A DNA stretch of 64,000 nt, taken from NCBI GenBank assembly GCA_963733065.1, contig CAVTBT010000007.1:186001-250000 (forward strand), in the 5' to 3' direction. Below are positions 16,321 through 25,002 of this stretch, in pieces (position 1 is the stretch's first letter; each line of letters begins with the position of its first letter). The notes below the pieces were generated by a model. The model was not told where the DNA came from. It saw nothing but the letters and a program-made list of their open reading frames with translations, and did no database searches. The stretch is from CAVTBT01 sp963733065 (lineage in GTDB: Bacteria > Actinomycetota > Thermoleophilia > Gaiellales > Gaiellaceae). A program made the position numbers and the translations under genes.

Positions 16321-16944
16321 TCAACCCGAGCTCGGCAGCGAGCCGGTGATGCCGGTGTGCCCCGCCTCCGACTCGATCGTCAACCGGCCGCCGAGCGCCT
16401 CCAGACGGTCGCGCATCGAGGTTAGGTCGGCGTCGGCCGTGGCCGAGTCGGAGCCTTCCGCGACGATCTCGAACACGACCGTCCCCTCCTCCTGGCGGAC
16501 CGTGATCGCGATCTTCTCCCTCTCGCCGAGGTGCTCGAGTGCGTCGGCGCAGGAGAAGTACACGGCCCCGGCAAGCTCGGCCGGAAGGGTCGCGTCCTCT
16601 GGAACCTTCACGCGCGTTGGCACGCCGACCATCGCCGCGGTGGTGCGCAGTGCAGCGCGGAGCCCGCCCGCTTCGAGCAGGGGAGGATGGATTCGGTGCG
16701 CCAAGGCCCGCAGCTCATCCAGGGCCTCCGCTACCTCGCCTGCGATCTCGTCGATCAGAGCACCAGCCGCAGCGGGATGGACGTCGACGAGCCTCCGAGC
16801 CTGTTGCAGCTCGACCGCGAGCGCGACCAGGCGCTGCTGCGGGCCGTCGTGCAGCTCGCGCTCGATGCTGCCGCGATCGGACGCGGCGGCCAGCACCAGC
16901 CGCTTCCGCGACGCACGCAGCTCCTCGATCTGCCGGTCCTTCAC
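16321..16944 (-). CDS. NarL-type (HisKA_3) sensor kinase with degenerate ATPase domain
   Basis: 207 residues without a sensor domain. A short helix leads to the HisKA_3 phosphoacceptor segment SIERELHDGPQQRLVALAVELQQARRL (His in ELHDGPQQR), then LRALAHRIHPPLLEAGGLRAALR as in active kinases. The ATP-binding domain is degenerate. The N-box segment reads YFSCADALEHLGE, where active paralogues in this window read YYLVTESLTNVAKY; the D-x-G-x-G box and the GSGLRGL box have lost their glycines (EGSDSATADADLTSMRDRLEAL). It may act as a phosphatase, scaffold or phosphotransfer protein rather than an autokinase. GTG 16944 overlaps the stop of the REC-REC-cyclase gene (GTGA), so the two are coupled. Confidence 0.82.
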   Translation of the reverse strand: MKDRQIEELRASRKRLVLAAASDRGSIERELHDGPQQRLVALAVELQQARRLVDVHPAAAGALIDEIAGEVAEALDELRALAHRIHPPLLEAGGLRAALRTTAAMVGVPTRVKVPEDATLPAELAGAVYFSCADALEHLGEREKIAITVRQEEGTVVFEIVAEGSDSATADADLTSMRDRLEALGGRLTIESEAGHTGITGSLPSSG

Positions 16945-18425
16945 GGCGAGCGAACCGCGACGACGTTGAAGGCGGCGACCGGGCGCCCGAACCCTTTGAG
17001 CGTGAACTCGCCGGCCGGCTCGACGTCGACGTCTGACTCCACCTCGGCGTAGAGACGTTGCGAGATGAGCACTTGACCGCCGTTCGCCTCGTCCGCGAGG
17101 CGCGACGCGAGATTCGTCACCTCTCCGATCGCGGCGTAGTCGGATCGGCCCTCGAAGCCGACCTCGCCACAGGTTGCGTAACCGAGGGCGATGCCCACGC
17201 CGAAGTCGAGGTCGTGTCCACGCTTCGACCACTGCGGCACGAGCTCCGCCATCTCCTCGCGTAACGCGCATCCGGTCCGCACCGCCCTGAGCGCCGCGTC
17301 CGGAATCTCGATCGGGTCGTTGAAGAAGAGCTGGACGCCGTCTCCCTCGAAGGATCCGACGGTCGCGTCAAAGCGCTTCACGAGGCGGCCGATGGCGTCG
17401 TGGAACTCGCCGAGCACGCGCATCAGCTCCTCGGGCTCGACGGCGTCGGCGAAGCTCGTCCAGCCGCGCAGGTCGGCGAACAACATCGCGACCAGTCGGC
17501 GGTGGCTGCTCAGGATCGTCTCGTCTTCCGAGGAGACGATGGCGTCGGCGAGCTGCGGAGAGAGGAAGCGACGCAGCCGTCGCAGGCGCTCGAGCTCGCC
17601 GACCTGGGTCTGCACGCGCGACTCCAGTGTGCGGTTGAGCTCTGCGAGCTCGGCCGCCTGCGCCTTGATCGTGTCGTGGTAGCGCTTGATCCGGAGCAGC
17701 GACCGCACGCGCGTGAGCAGCTCGTCGTGGTTGAACGGCTTCGGGATGAAGTCGTCCGCGCCGGCTTCGATCGCCTTCCTCTTCTCCTGGCCGATGCTCG
17801 ACGTGACCATGATCACCGGGAGCACCGCGGTGGCGTCGTTCGCACGCAGGTGGCGACACACGGCGTAGCCGTCGAGGCCGGGCATCATCACGTCGAGAAG
17901 GATCAGGTCGGGTTCCTCCGTCTCGACGAGGTCGAGCGCCGCCAGGCCGTCGGTCGCGGTCACGACCTCGTAGCCCCGAGGGACGAGCACCGCCTCCAGC
18001 AAGCGCACGTTCTCCGGTACGTCGTCGACGACGAGGATCTTTGCGGGCCGCTCACTCGCGATCGCACTGCTCTCGACGACCCGGATCAGCTCGACGACGT
18101 CGACGGGCTTGGACAGGTAGCCGTCGAATCCGACATCGAGGAAACGCTCGCTGTCGCCTCTCATCGCTTGCGCGGTCAGCGCGACCACGGGGATCGCGGA
18201 GGTTCGCTCGTTCCCACGTAGTTGCGCAAGGGCTTCGATGCCGTCGATCCCGGGCAGCTGCACGTCCATCAGCACGAGCGCCGGGTCAAGCGTCCGCGCG
18301 AGCTCGACCGCATCCTCGCCCGTGGTCGCTTCGAGCGTGCTGTACCCCTTTGCCTGCAGCACGTCGCGGACAAGCTTCATGTTCGTCTCGTTGTCCTCGA
18401 CGACGAGGATGCGCTCACCCGCCAT
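16941..18425 (-). CDS. REC-REC-class III adenylate/guanylate cyclase
   Basis: A 494-residue soluble signalling protein. REC1 has phosphoacceptor D54 (LVLMDVQLPG) and SKPVD; REC2 has D178 (LILLDVMMPG) and PKPFNHDEL. A coiled-coil linker (KAQAAELAELNRTLESRVQTQ, about residues 250-280) leads to a class III cyclase domain. That domain has both metal aspartates (FADLRGWTSFA and GSFEGDGVQLFFND) and the transition-state pair in GEVTNLASRL (Asn and Arg), so it looks catalytically competent. It would make cAMP or cGMP under control of phosphorylation. It overlaps the upstream hybrid-type kinase by 11 bases and the downstream kinase by four, forming one operon of kinase, double receiver-cyclase and kinase. 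Confidence 0.93.
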   Translation of the reverse strand: MAGERILVVEDNETNMKLVRDVLQAKGYSTLEATTGEDAVELARTLDPALVLMDVQLPGIDGIEALAQLRGNERTSAIPVVALTAQAMRGDSERFLDVGFDGYLSKPVDVVELIRVVESSAIASERPAKILVVDDVPENVRLLEAVLVPRGYEVVTATDGLAALDLVETEEPDLILLDVMMPGLDGYAVCRHLRANDATAVLPVIMVTSSIGQEKRKAIEAGADDFIPKPFNHDELLTRVRSLLRIKRYHDTIKAQAAELAELNRTLESRVQTQVGELERLRRLRRFLSPQLADAIVSSEDETILSSHRRLVAMLFADLRGWTSFADAVEPEELMRVLGEFHDAIGRLVKRFDATVGSFEGDGVQLFFNDPIEIPDAALRAVRTGCALREEMAELVPQWSKRGHDLDFGVGIALGYATCGEVGFEGRSDYAAIGEVTNLASRLADEANGGQVLISQRLYAEVESDVDVEPAGEFTLKGFGRPVAAFNVVAVRSP

Positions 18426-20300
18426 TGCGGCCTGCCTTCTCGATCGGAAGCGTGAAGACGAACCGGCTGCCGTGTCCGGACCGGCTTTCGACCCAGATGC
18501 GGCCTCGGTGCAGTTCGATGAGGCGCTTCGAGAGTGCGAGCCCGAGGCCGGTGCCCTCGCGCTGCTGCACGCCGACGTCCGTCTGCTGGAACTCCTCGAA
18601 GATCCGTTCCTGGTCGTCTACGGCGATACCGGGCCCGGTGTCCGTCACCGACACAAGTACCTCTCCGTTCTCTCGCGTCGACGCGACGACGACGCTTCCG
18701 TCCCTCGGCGTGAACTTGACCGCGTTCGAGAGCAGGTTGAAGACGACCTGCCGGACGCGGCGCTCGTCACCCTCGACAAGATCGACGTCGGTCGCTAGTT
18801 CGAGCGAGAGGCGCACGCCATTCTTCGTCGCCCGCTCCCTCACCATCACCACGCCGCGCTCCAGAGCCTCGCGGAGCGAGAAGGTCGCGACTTCCAGCTC
18901 GATCTGCCCGGCCTCGACCTTGGACAGGTCGAGCACGTCGTTGATCAGGTCCAGGAGGTGGTTTCCCGACGCGAGTATGTCGTCGAGGTACTCCTCCTGC
19001 TTGGCGTTGATCTCCCCGAACAACCGCTGCCGCAGCACCTGCGAGAAGCCGATGATCGCGTTCAGCGGCGTCCGCAGCTCGTGCGACATGTTGGCCAGGA
19101 AGTCGCTCTTGTGCTCGACTCGCGACCTCGAGTTGGCTGCCCTTCCGCGAGAGCTCTGCGAGCGCCTGCTGCAACCTCTGCGTGCGTTCCTCGACCTTTT
19201 GCTCCAAGCCCCCGACCGAAGCCTGCAGGCTCGCGGCCATCCGGTTCAACTCGTCCGCCAGTCCACCCAGCTCGTCTCGCCGGCGGAGCTCCACCCGCTC
19301 GTCGTAGGCGCCCGCCCCGATGCGGGCTGCTGCCGTCCGCATCTGCTTGATCGGGCGGACGAGATGGCGGGCGAGCAACACGCTCAGGCCGACCCCGGCC
19401 GTGAGGAAGGCCGCGAGCAGCAGCGCCGTCCGCCAGATCTTTGCGCGGACCGGCGCGAACGCCGCGCTCTCGGGCTGCTCGACGAACACCTTCCAGCCGA
19501 GCGGCTCGACCGTGGCCCAGGTGCTCAGCACCTCTTCGCCGCGGAAGTTGCGGCCGACCGTCGATCCGGTCTGCGTGGCGTGCGCCCTGGTCACTTGGGG
19601 AAAAGCCAAGGAACGATTCGTGAAAGCGGCGCTGTTCGGGTGCGCGATGGGTACGCCTCTGGCGTCGATCGCGTAGACGTATCCGGACGTCCCGAGACGG
19701 GTCTGCCTGACAAGGTCCTGAATGACTCGGAGATCGAGTGTCTCGCCAACGACTCCGATTCCTGGTATGTGTCTTCCTTCCGGAGAGCCGACGACGCGGG
19801 CGGTTTCCCTCGACCACGACCTCCATCGATCTTGCTCCGGGGTTGGACAAGAGCCGTGGCGCGTACACGGGACCGAAGTAGACCCCGGCCGCCGATCGCC
19901 TGCTTCACCGACCGATCGTGTAGGAAGTTCCCCTTGACCACGGTGAGCCCGCCGCCCACGCTCGCGAGTGTCTTGCGCCCGGTGCCGTCGACGTAGAACG
20001 CACGGTCGCGTGATCTTCGAGCAGGGGATGAAGCACCGCGCCCCGTGCGGTGAAGGACAAGTACTGGCCCTGGATTGCCTGCATTCGCTTGGTCCGGTCT
20101 GCGAAGTACCGCTCGATCGTGACCGCGACCGACTTCGCCTTCTCCTGCTGCAGCCGGACCAACGCGCGCTTGTTGTCCCGATAGGACGAGGAGAGCAGGT
20201 ACACGCTCGTACAGATCACCGGAACGGCGACCAGCAGCGCGCACACGGCGATGTACTTGGCCGAGAGAGACGAAAGCCACCGGGCGACCCGCTCAGTCAC
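18415..20300 (-). CDS. Cache-HAMP-HisKA sensor histidine kinase (several frameshifts)
   Basis: The minus-strand reading is spread over three frames. From GTG 20300: a transmembrane helix (IAVCALLVAVPVICTSVYLL), an extracytoplasmic Cache-like sensor (ALVRLQQEKAKSVAVTIERYFADR ... FYVDGTGRKTLASVGGG ... GVYFGPVYAPRLL ... TSGYVYAIDARGVPIAHPN ... EPLGWKVFVEQ), a second helix, HAMP (LVRPIKQMRTAAARIGAGAY), a coiled coil, and HisKA (HKSDFLANMSHELRTPLNAIIGFS) with HATPase_c (NLLSNAVKFTP, DTGPGI, GTGLGLAL). Joining the pieces needs single-base changes near 20008, 19888, 19812 and 19116. Each joint restores expected family sequence, so sequence error is likelier than decay. It heads the operon with the REC-REC-cyclase, whose receivers are probably its phosphorylation targets. 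Confidence 0.83.
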
Positions 20301-20319
20301 CGGCCGATTCCCACCTGAG

Positions 20320-20892
20320 CTAGCCCCGGTTGAAGCTGTACGTCCCGTCCCAGTGAAAGAGCCCCGGGATCGACGTATCGGCCGTGACACGCACACGGAA
20401 ACGGAACCCGGCAAGCGTTCCCGTGCCGTCCGACATCGTGCACAGTCCGGCCCCGGTCGCGTGACGAAGGAAGCAATGGCCGGTTGCGACGGTGCCCCGC
20501 TTCACGTAGATGACCGTGTCGCTGTCCAGCGCGGTCTTACCCGCCACCTGGACGTAGAAGATCTTCGAGCCCACCTTGAGCGCCTTGACGTTCGAGGACC
20601 TGATCGTGCAATAGGCGCCGACGAGCCCGGTGAACCCCGAGCAGTCCTTTGTCGCGTGGAATGGCTTCGTCTCTCGGGGCACTCCGTTCTGCGACGCCGC
20701 AGAGGAGACGAAAAAGACGAGAGCGGCGAGCGTACAAAACCCGGCCGCAACGACGAGAACGCCCGTTGGCACTCCCGTCCGGCCGACCATTGATGCCTCC
20801 CGTGCTCGGGGAGCGAGCGTACCAGGCGTTTGTGCGAGTTGTAGCTTTCTCGCCTCGGAGCTGGGTTTCTTCCCGATGAGTGGCTTCCACAT
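20320..20892 (-). CDS. membrane-anchored or exported protein, paralogue of 14673-15107
   Basis: 190 residues from ATG 20892, which has a perfect AAGGAGGT six bases upstream. An internal in-frame ATG at 20790 also has GGGAGG upstream and would give a 156-residue protein starting near the hydrophobic segment (VLVVAAGFCTLAALVFFVSSAAS). Either way one helix or signal peptide is followed by the domain shared with 14673-15107: cysteines in DCSGFTG and YCTIRSSN, KVGSKIFYVQVAG, DSDTVIYVKRGTVATGHC and a C-terminal FHWDGTYSFNRG. This copy has two more cysteines (HCFL and LCTM). The stop lies 19 bases from the kinase start, and both read on the minus strand, so it could be the first gene of that operon. 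Function unknown. Confidence 0.65.
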   Translation of the reverse strand: MWKPLIGKKPSSEARKLQLAQTPGTLAPRAREASMVGRTGVPTGVLVVAAGFCTLAALVFFVSSAASQNGVPRETKPFHATKDCSGFTGLVGAYCTIRSSNVKALKVGSKIFYVQVAGKTALDSDTVIYVKRGTVATGHCFLRHATGAGLCTMSDGTGTLAGFRFRVRVTADTSIPGLFHWDGTYSFNRG

Positions 20893-21261
20893 CTTCTGAC
20901 CTCCTTGGCTGCCTCGCTACCGGATCTCGGAAGGAGATGATCGTGGTCAGAGGACGCAATCACCAGGGTGCCAGCATCCCGAAATGACCCAGTGGTGGCC
21001 GCGGCGATGACGCTCCCGATCGCGTTGGCCTCGCCGTACAGGTAGGCCCGACCGAGCTCGTGGCGGAGAGTCGACCGCGGATCCTTGTCGTTGTGGTGGT
21101 CGCCCGGGCGACATCGCCGAGGCGGGGCTTTGTGGAGCCTTCAAGTTCGGAGCGCGTACTCCAACGTCAGAATCGACGCATTCGCCAAGGCTCAAGTGGC
21201 CCGGCGGCCGCGCCGGGCCTTCGGCAAGCTGCTCCCGAGCGCCCGATCCCCGCTGCGTCAG
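20893..21261. other. intergenic stretch without a recognisable gene
   Basis: About 370 bases between the exported protein and the GAF-cyclase. I see only the Shine-Dalgarno sequence of the minus-strand gene at its left edge. No open frame here has a recognisable domain, and I found no strong hairpin. Confidence 0.5.
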
Positions 21262-22455
21262 TTATCGCAGCGCGCGGACCTCGTAGGCGGCGACGGCGCG
21301 GCCGAAGCCCTTGAGTTCGATCTTGCCGATCGGCACCGCCTCGATGCTCTTCTCCACGGCCGCGAACACGCGAGGGCCGATCAAGACCTGTCCGGCCTCC
21401 GCGTACGTGCTCAGCCGCGACGCCAGGCTCGTCACCGGGCCAAGTGCGCCGTAGTCGTAGCGCCCTTCGAAGCCGATGCGGCCGAGCGTCGCATATCCGG
21501 CTTCGATTCCGACTCCCAGGCCGAGCTCCGTTCCCCGCTTGCGCCAGACTTCGCCCAGCTCGGCGAACCGCTCCTGCGCGGCGAGCGCGAGCCGCACGGC
21601 CCGCAGCTCATGATGCTCGACCGGCAGCGGATCGTTGAAGAAGACCATGAGGCCGTCGCCCGCGAAGTGCTCGAGCGTGCCTTCGTAGACGGGGATCAGC
21701 TTGCCGAGCGACTCGTGGTACTCGCGAAGCACGTCTAGCAGCTCTTCGGGCGCAGCGGTCTCGGAGAACGCGGTGAAGCCGCGGAGATCGCAGAACAGGC
21801 AGGAGATGTAAGCCCGGTGTCCGGCGAGGAGTCGCTGGCCGTCCGTGCTCGAGATGAGGTCTGCGACCTGAGGCGAGACGAAGCGGCCGAGTTCCGTCCG
21901 TTGCCGCTCGACCGCTTCGAGCAGGCGCGCGTTCGTGAGCGCGATTGCCGCTTGGTCGGCGAACGTCTGGACGAGCGCGATGTGCTCGTCGCTGAACGGC
22001 TGCGGCTCCGGACGCACGACGAGAACGACACCGAGCAGGTCTGCCTCGACGATTATTGGAACCCCAAGTATCGAGCGGTAGGTCCGCGGGCCGGCGTAGG
22101 CGTATTCGGGATCGTCGCGGATGTCGGGAATGTGGACGGGAGTGCGCGTAACAGCCGCGCGGCCGGCTGCCGTCGTTCGATCGAGGGCGTGGGGATGCTC
22201 CCTGTCGTAGGCGGCAGGCGCGGCCGGCGCGGTCTCATCCGCGACAAGGTGGAGAAGGCCGTCCTCGAGCAGGAACAACGCGCCGTGGTCGGCACGGCAG
22301 AGTCGCCTTGCGGCTTCGACTATCTCGTCCAGAACCGGCTGGAGCCCGGCCGAGCGAGCGACCGCCCGCAGGACACCGCTGATCGCCCGCTGCTGCTCGC
22401 GCGTGTCCTCGAGCTGACGCGCGAGGTCCGCGTCCGCGGCTGCGGCGCTGCCCAT
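21262..22455 (-). CDS. GAF-domain class III nucleotide cyclase
   Basis: A 397-residue soluble protein: a short N-terminal helix, a GAF domain (about residues 30-185; LDEIVEAARRLCRADHGALFLLE ... IPDIRDDPEYAYAGPRTYRSILGVPI ... FADQAAIALTNARLLE) and a class III cyclase domain. Both metal aspartates are present (FCDLRGFTAFSE and EHFAGDGLMVFFND). In the transition-state motif the usual Asn is replaced by Ser (GPVTSLASRL), whereas the Arg is kept, so activity may be reduced or altered. The same domain in the REC-REC-cyclase keeps Asn. The ATG is preceded by TAAGCT exactly six bases upstream, so a leaderless message is likely. It is followed downstream on the same strand by the exported-protein/kinase operon. 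Confidence 0.88.
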   Translation of the reverse strand: MGSAAAADADLARQLEDTREQQRAISGVLRAVARSAGLQPVLDEIVEAARRLCRADHGALFLLEDGLLHLVADETAPAAPAAYDREHPHALDRTTAAGRAAVTRTPVHIPDIRDDPEYAYAGPRTYRSILGVPIIVEADLLGVVLVVRPEPQPFSDEHIALVQTFADQAAIALTNARLLEAVERQRTELGRFVSPQVADLISSTDGQRLLAGHRAYISCLFCDLRGFTAFSETAAPEELLDVLREYHESLGKLIPVYEGTLEHFAGDGLMVFFNDPLPVEHHELRAVRLALAAQERFAELGEVWRKRGTELGLGVGIEAGYATLGRIGFEGRYDYGALGPVTSLASRLSTYAEAGQVLIGPRVFAAVEKSIEAVPIGKIELKGFGRAVAAYEVRALR

Positions 22456-22461
22456 CGGAAG

Positions 22462-22467
22462 AGCTTA
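22462..22467 (-). promoter_or_regulatory. -10 element TAAGCT, leaderless-type
   Basis: On the minus strand TAAGCT is followed by six bases and the ATG at 22455; there is no Shine-Dalgarno sequence. Confidence 0.45.
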
Positions 22468-22569
22468 GTCCGCTCCCGCGGGTGCACGGACGAGCTCGGC
22501 GCGAACACCGGTCGCCGGCCGCCCGCGCTCGGTGTCGAGGACGTGCGTCGACAAGCTCACTTCGCGAAG

Positions 22570-23781
22570 CTAGGCGCTAGCGACCGTCGAGGTCTTGCGC
22601 ATCGGGTTGAAGAACGGCAGCTCCACCACCGTCCCCGCCGTCCGGCTGCGCCGCGCTTCCACCGTCCACTCGACGTCGATCCTCGTGCCGAGCTTGCTTT
22701 GGTCGGCAGCGACTGACGCCAGCGCAACCACCTTCTTCAATGTCGGGCTCCACGTCGTGCTGGTCGCCTTGCCGATCTGGCGGCCCCGCGCGTACACGGG
22801 AACCGGGACACGCGAGGCGGCCGGCTCCAGCGTCGGCGTCAGCCCCTTCGCACGGTACAGCTCCTCGAGTGGCTCCCAGTCGAGCTCTAGCCCGACAAGC
22901 CTCCGCGGAGGCCCCCCGCGACCCTGTTCCCGCTCGAGCTCGCGACGGCCGACGAACTCCACCGGCTTCTCGAAGTCGACGAAGCGGCCCAGGACACCCA
23001 GCTCGAAGGGCGAGTACGACTGCTCGGGAATCAGCGCGCGCCGGACAGAGTCGAAATCCACTTCGATGAGGATCAGCCCTGCCTCGATCCGCGCGATGTC
23101 GAGGGCGAGCATCCCGGCTGGCCGCATGCCGTAGGCGCTCCCCGCCCGCACGAGGGCGTCCCAGAGCTCGACCGCCTGAGCGCTCTCGACCCACACTTCG
23201 TAGCCGAGGTCGCCCGTATAGCCGGTCCGGGAGACGTCGACGGGGATGTTGCCGACCTGCGCCGCCCGCCGGCCGAAGTACTTGAGGTCGCCCCAGAACA
23301 TCTCGGTGGCCGCCTCGAGCACGTCGCGGCTCAGCGGCCCCTGCACGGCCAGCGCGGAGATGCGTTCGCTCACGTCCTCGAGCTCGACGTCCAGCCCGCG
23401 AGCGTTCATCCGGAGCCAGCGCAGCGACGAGTCGGCGGCGGTCCAGCGGTAGGTCTGCTCCTCCAGCCGGGCGACTGTCCCGTCGTCGACCACGCGGCCG
23501 TCCTCGTTGCACCAGGATGTGTAGTAGACGCGGCCGACAGCGAGCTTGCTCGCGTCCCGCGTGATCACGCGGTCGACGAGCCGCATGGCGTCGGGCCCGG
23601 AGACCAGGTACTTGTAGAGCGGAGAGACGTCGATGAGCGCCGCCGCCTCCCGGATGGCGTTGTACTCGATCTCGTGGGAGTCGGAGTACGCGCTCGCCGC
23701 GAGATAGCCCGACCATTCCCGCCACTGCAGCTTGGTGTTGAGTGGTGCGGTCCGGGGATAGAACGCGGTTCCGACCGACAC
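22570..23781 (-). CDS. GcvT-family THF-dependent aminomethyltransferase/demethylase
   Basis: 403 residues, two-domain GcvT fold. The N-terminal domain shows EYNAIREAAALIDVSPLYKYLVSGPDAMRLVDRVITRD, then YTSWCNEDGRVVDDGTV and LAVQGPLSRDVLE. RTGYTGDLGYEVWVE and RPAGMLALDIARIEAGL are characteristic, and the C-terminal beta-barrel ends in VELPFFNP. These enzymes move a methyl or methylene group from N, O or S of a substrate to tetrahydrofolate. The lack of a neighbouring glycine cleavage H or P gene argues against classical GcvT. It is seven bases downstream of the DmdA-like gene on the same strand and divergent from two flavoproteins, so a catabolic demethylation role is inferred. Confidence 0.85.
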   Translation of the reverse strand: MSVGTAFYPRTAPLNTKLQWREWSGYLAASAYSDSHEIEYNAIREAAALIDVSPLYKYLVSGPDAMRLVDRVITRDASKLAVGRVYYTSWCNEDGRVVDDGTVARLEEQTYRWTAADSSLRWLRMNARGLDVELEDVSERISALAVQGPLSRDVLEAATEMFWGDLKYFGRRAAQVGNIPVDVSRTGYTGDLGYEVWVESAQAVELWDALVRAGSAYGMRPAGMLALDIARIEAGLILIEVDFDSVRRALIPEQSYSPFELGVLGRFVDFEKPVEFVGRRELEREQGRGGPPRRLVGLELDWEPLEELYRAKGLTPTLEPAASRVPVPVYARGRQIGKATSTTWSPTLKKVVALASVAADQSKLGTRIDVEWTVEARRSRTAGTVVELPFFNPMRKTSTVASA

Positions 23782-23788
23782 GGCGGAT

Positions 23789-24946
23789 CTAGGACTTCGG
23801 GATCTGCTTCTCGGGGTCGAAGAAGGGCAGCGGCGCGATCGTCGCGTCCCTCATACCCTCGGGTGTCTCCACCGCGACGTGCGTCCCGAGCTCGGTGTGC
23901 TCGACAGGGAGCCACGCGTACCCGATGTTCTTCTCGAGGCGGGGCGAATAGACGGCGGAGGTCACCCGTCCGCTCGCGCCGTCGGCCGAAACCGGCCAGT
24001 CCGTCGCGTTCATCTCCAGCCGGTCGCCGTCGATCTCGACGCCGACGATCTTCTGCTTCACGCCCTCGTCGCGAATCCTCGTGAGCGCGTCGCGGGCGAC
24101 GAAATCCGCCTCGGTGTCCAGGTCGACGAGCCGGTCGAGGCCCAACTCGAAGGGGTTGTTCTCGTAGGTCATGTCGGCACCCCAGTTGAAGATGCCTCCC
24201 TCGACCCGGCGGATGTCCACCGGCCCCGTCGGCCGGATCTCGTACGGCTCGCCCGCTTCCATGATCCGGTCCCACAGGTCCGTTCCGCGCGAGGCGTCGA
24301 GGAGGTAGATCTCGTATCCGACCTCCGACGTCCAGCCGGTCCGGGTGAGGATGAGCGGGATGTCGTCCAGCTCGAGGCGGCGGAAGTGGTAGTAGCCGAG
24401 GTCGAGGATGTCGTCGCCGAACAGGCCCCGGACGACGTCCTTCGACTTTGGACCCTGGATTTGCAGCGGGTACGCCTCGACCTCCGAGAGCTGCACGTCC
24501 ATCCCCGCGTACGCCGCCAGCCCCTTCGCGTACAGCAGCACGTCGCTGTCCGCGAGCGCGAACCAGAACGTGTTCTCGTCGAGCCGCAGCATGACCGGGT
24601 CGTTGAGGATCCCGCCGTCCGGCGCCGTGATCAGGACGTACTTGCCCTGGCCGACCGCGCACGCGCTGAGGTCGCGGCAGGTGAGCAGCTGCGCGAAGCG
24701 GAAGCCGTCCGGACCCGTCACCTCCACGTTGCGCTCGACGGCGACGTCCCAGAGCGTCACGTGGTTCAGCAGGTGCCAGTACTCGGCCTCGAAATCGTCG
24801 AAGTTGATCGGGAAGAGCGTGTGGTTGTAGACGGTGAAGCCCTTCGGGCCGTGCCGCTGCGTCGCCTCGTAGAAGGGGCTGCGCCGCAAGCGCGCTCCAC
24901 GCTGAACCGTCTCCATGTCGAACGGGCCGGGCATGTCGGCAAGCAT
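23789..24946 (-). CDS. DmdA-like GcvT-family demethylase
   Basis: 385 residues. The wording resembles dimethylsulfoniopropionate demethylase (DmdA) more than GcvT: RRSPFYEATQRHGPKGFTVYNH near the N-terminus, LWDVAVERNVEVTGPDG, LLTCRDLSACAVGQGKYV, NDPVMLRLDENTFWFALADSDVLLYAKG, LQIQGPKSKDV and RTGWTSEVGYEIYLLD. DmdA transfers a methyl group from DMSP to tetrahydrofolate. Non-marine relatives are often of unknown substrate, so the reaction here is left open (S-, N- or O-methyl). It is first in a two-gene minus-strand operon with the second GcvT-family gene. The start is tentative, because neither ATG (24946 or 24934) has a convincing Shine-Dalgarno sequence. Confidence 0.8.
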   Translation of the reverse strand: MLADMPGPFDMETVQRGARLRRSPFYEATQRHGPKGFTVYNHTLFPINFDDFEAEYWHLLNHVTLWDVAVERNVEVTGPDGFRFAQLLTCRDLSACAVGQGKYVLITAPDGGILNDPVMLRLDENTFWFALADSDVLLYAKGLAAYAGMDVQLSEVEAYPLQIQGPKSKDVVRGLFGDDILDLGYYHFRRLELDDIPLILTRTGWTSEVGYEIYLLDASRGTDLWDRIMEAGEPYEIRPTGPVDIRRVEGGIFNWGADMTYENNPFELGLDRLVDLDTEADFVARDALTRIRDEGVKQKIVGVEIDGDRLEMNATDWPVSADGASGRVTSAVYSPRLEKNIGYAWLPVEHTELGTHVAVETPEGMRDATIAPLPFFDPEKQIPKS

Positions 24947-24988
24947 AATCGGTGGCTTTTTCGGGAGCGCGCCGGGCCGTTCCGCGGT

Positions 24989-24994
24989 TAGTGT
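24989..24994 (+). promoter_or_regulatory. -10-like TAGTGT before flavoprotein operon
   Basis: TAGTGT lies eight bases upstream of ATG 25003, in the 56-base gap between the divergent demethylase and flavoprotein operons. No Shine-Dalgarno sequence precedes the ATG. Confidence 0.35.
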
Positions 24995-25002
24995 CGCCGC
25001 TG

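Noticed and set aside
18415..20300. Treating the Cache kinase as several separate genes.
   Set aside because: Each piece continues the expected domain order, and one-base corrections restore contiguous family sequence; none of the internal starts has a ribosome binding site.
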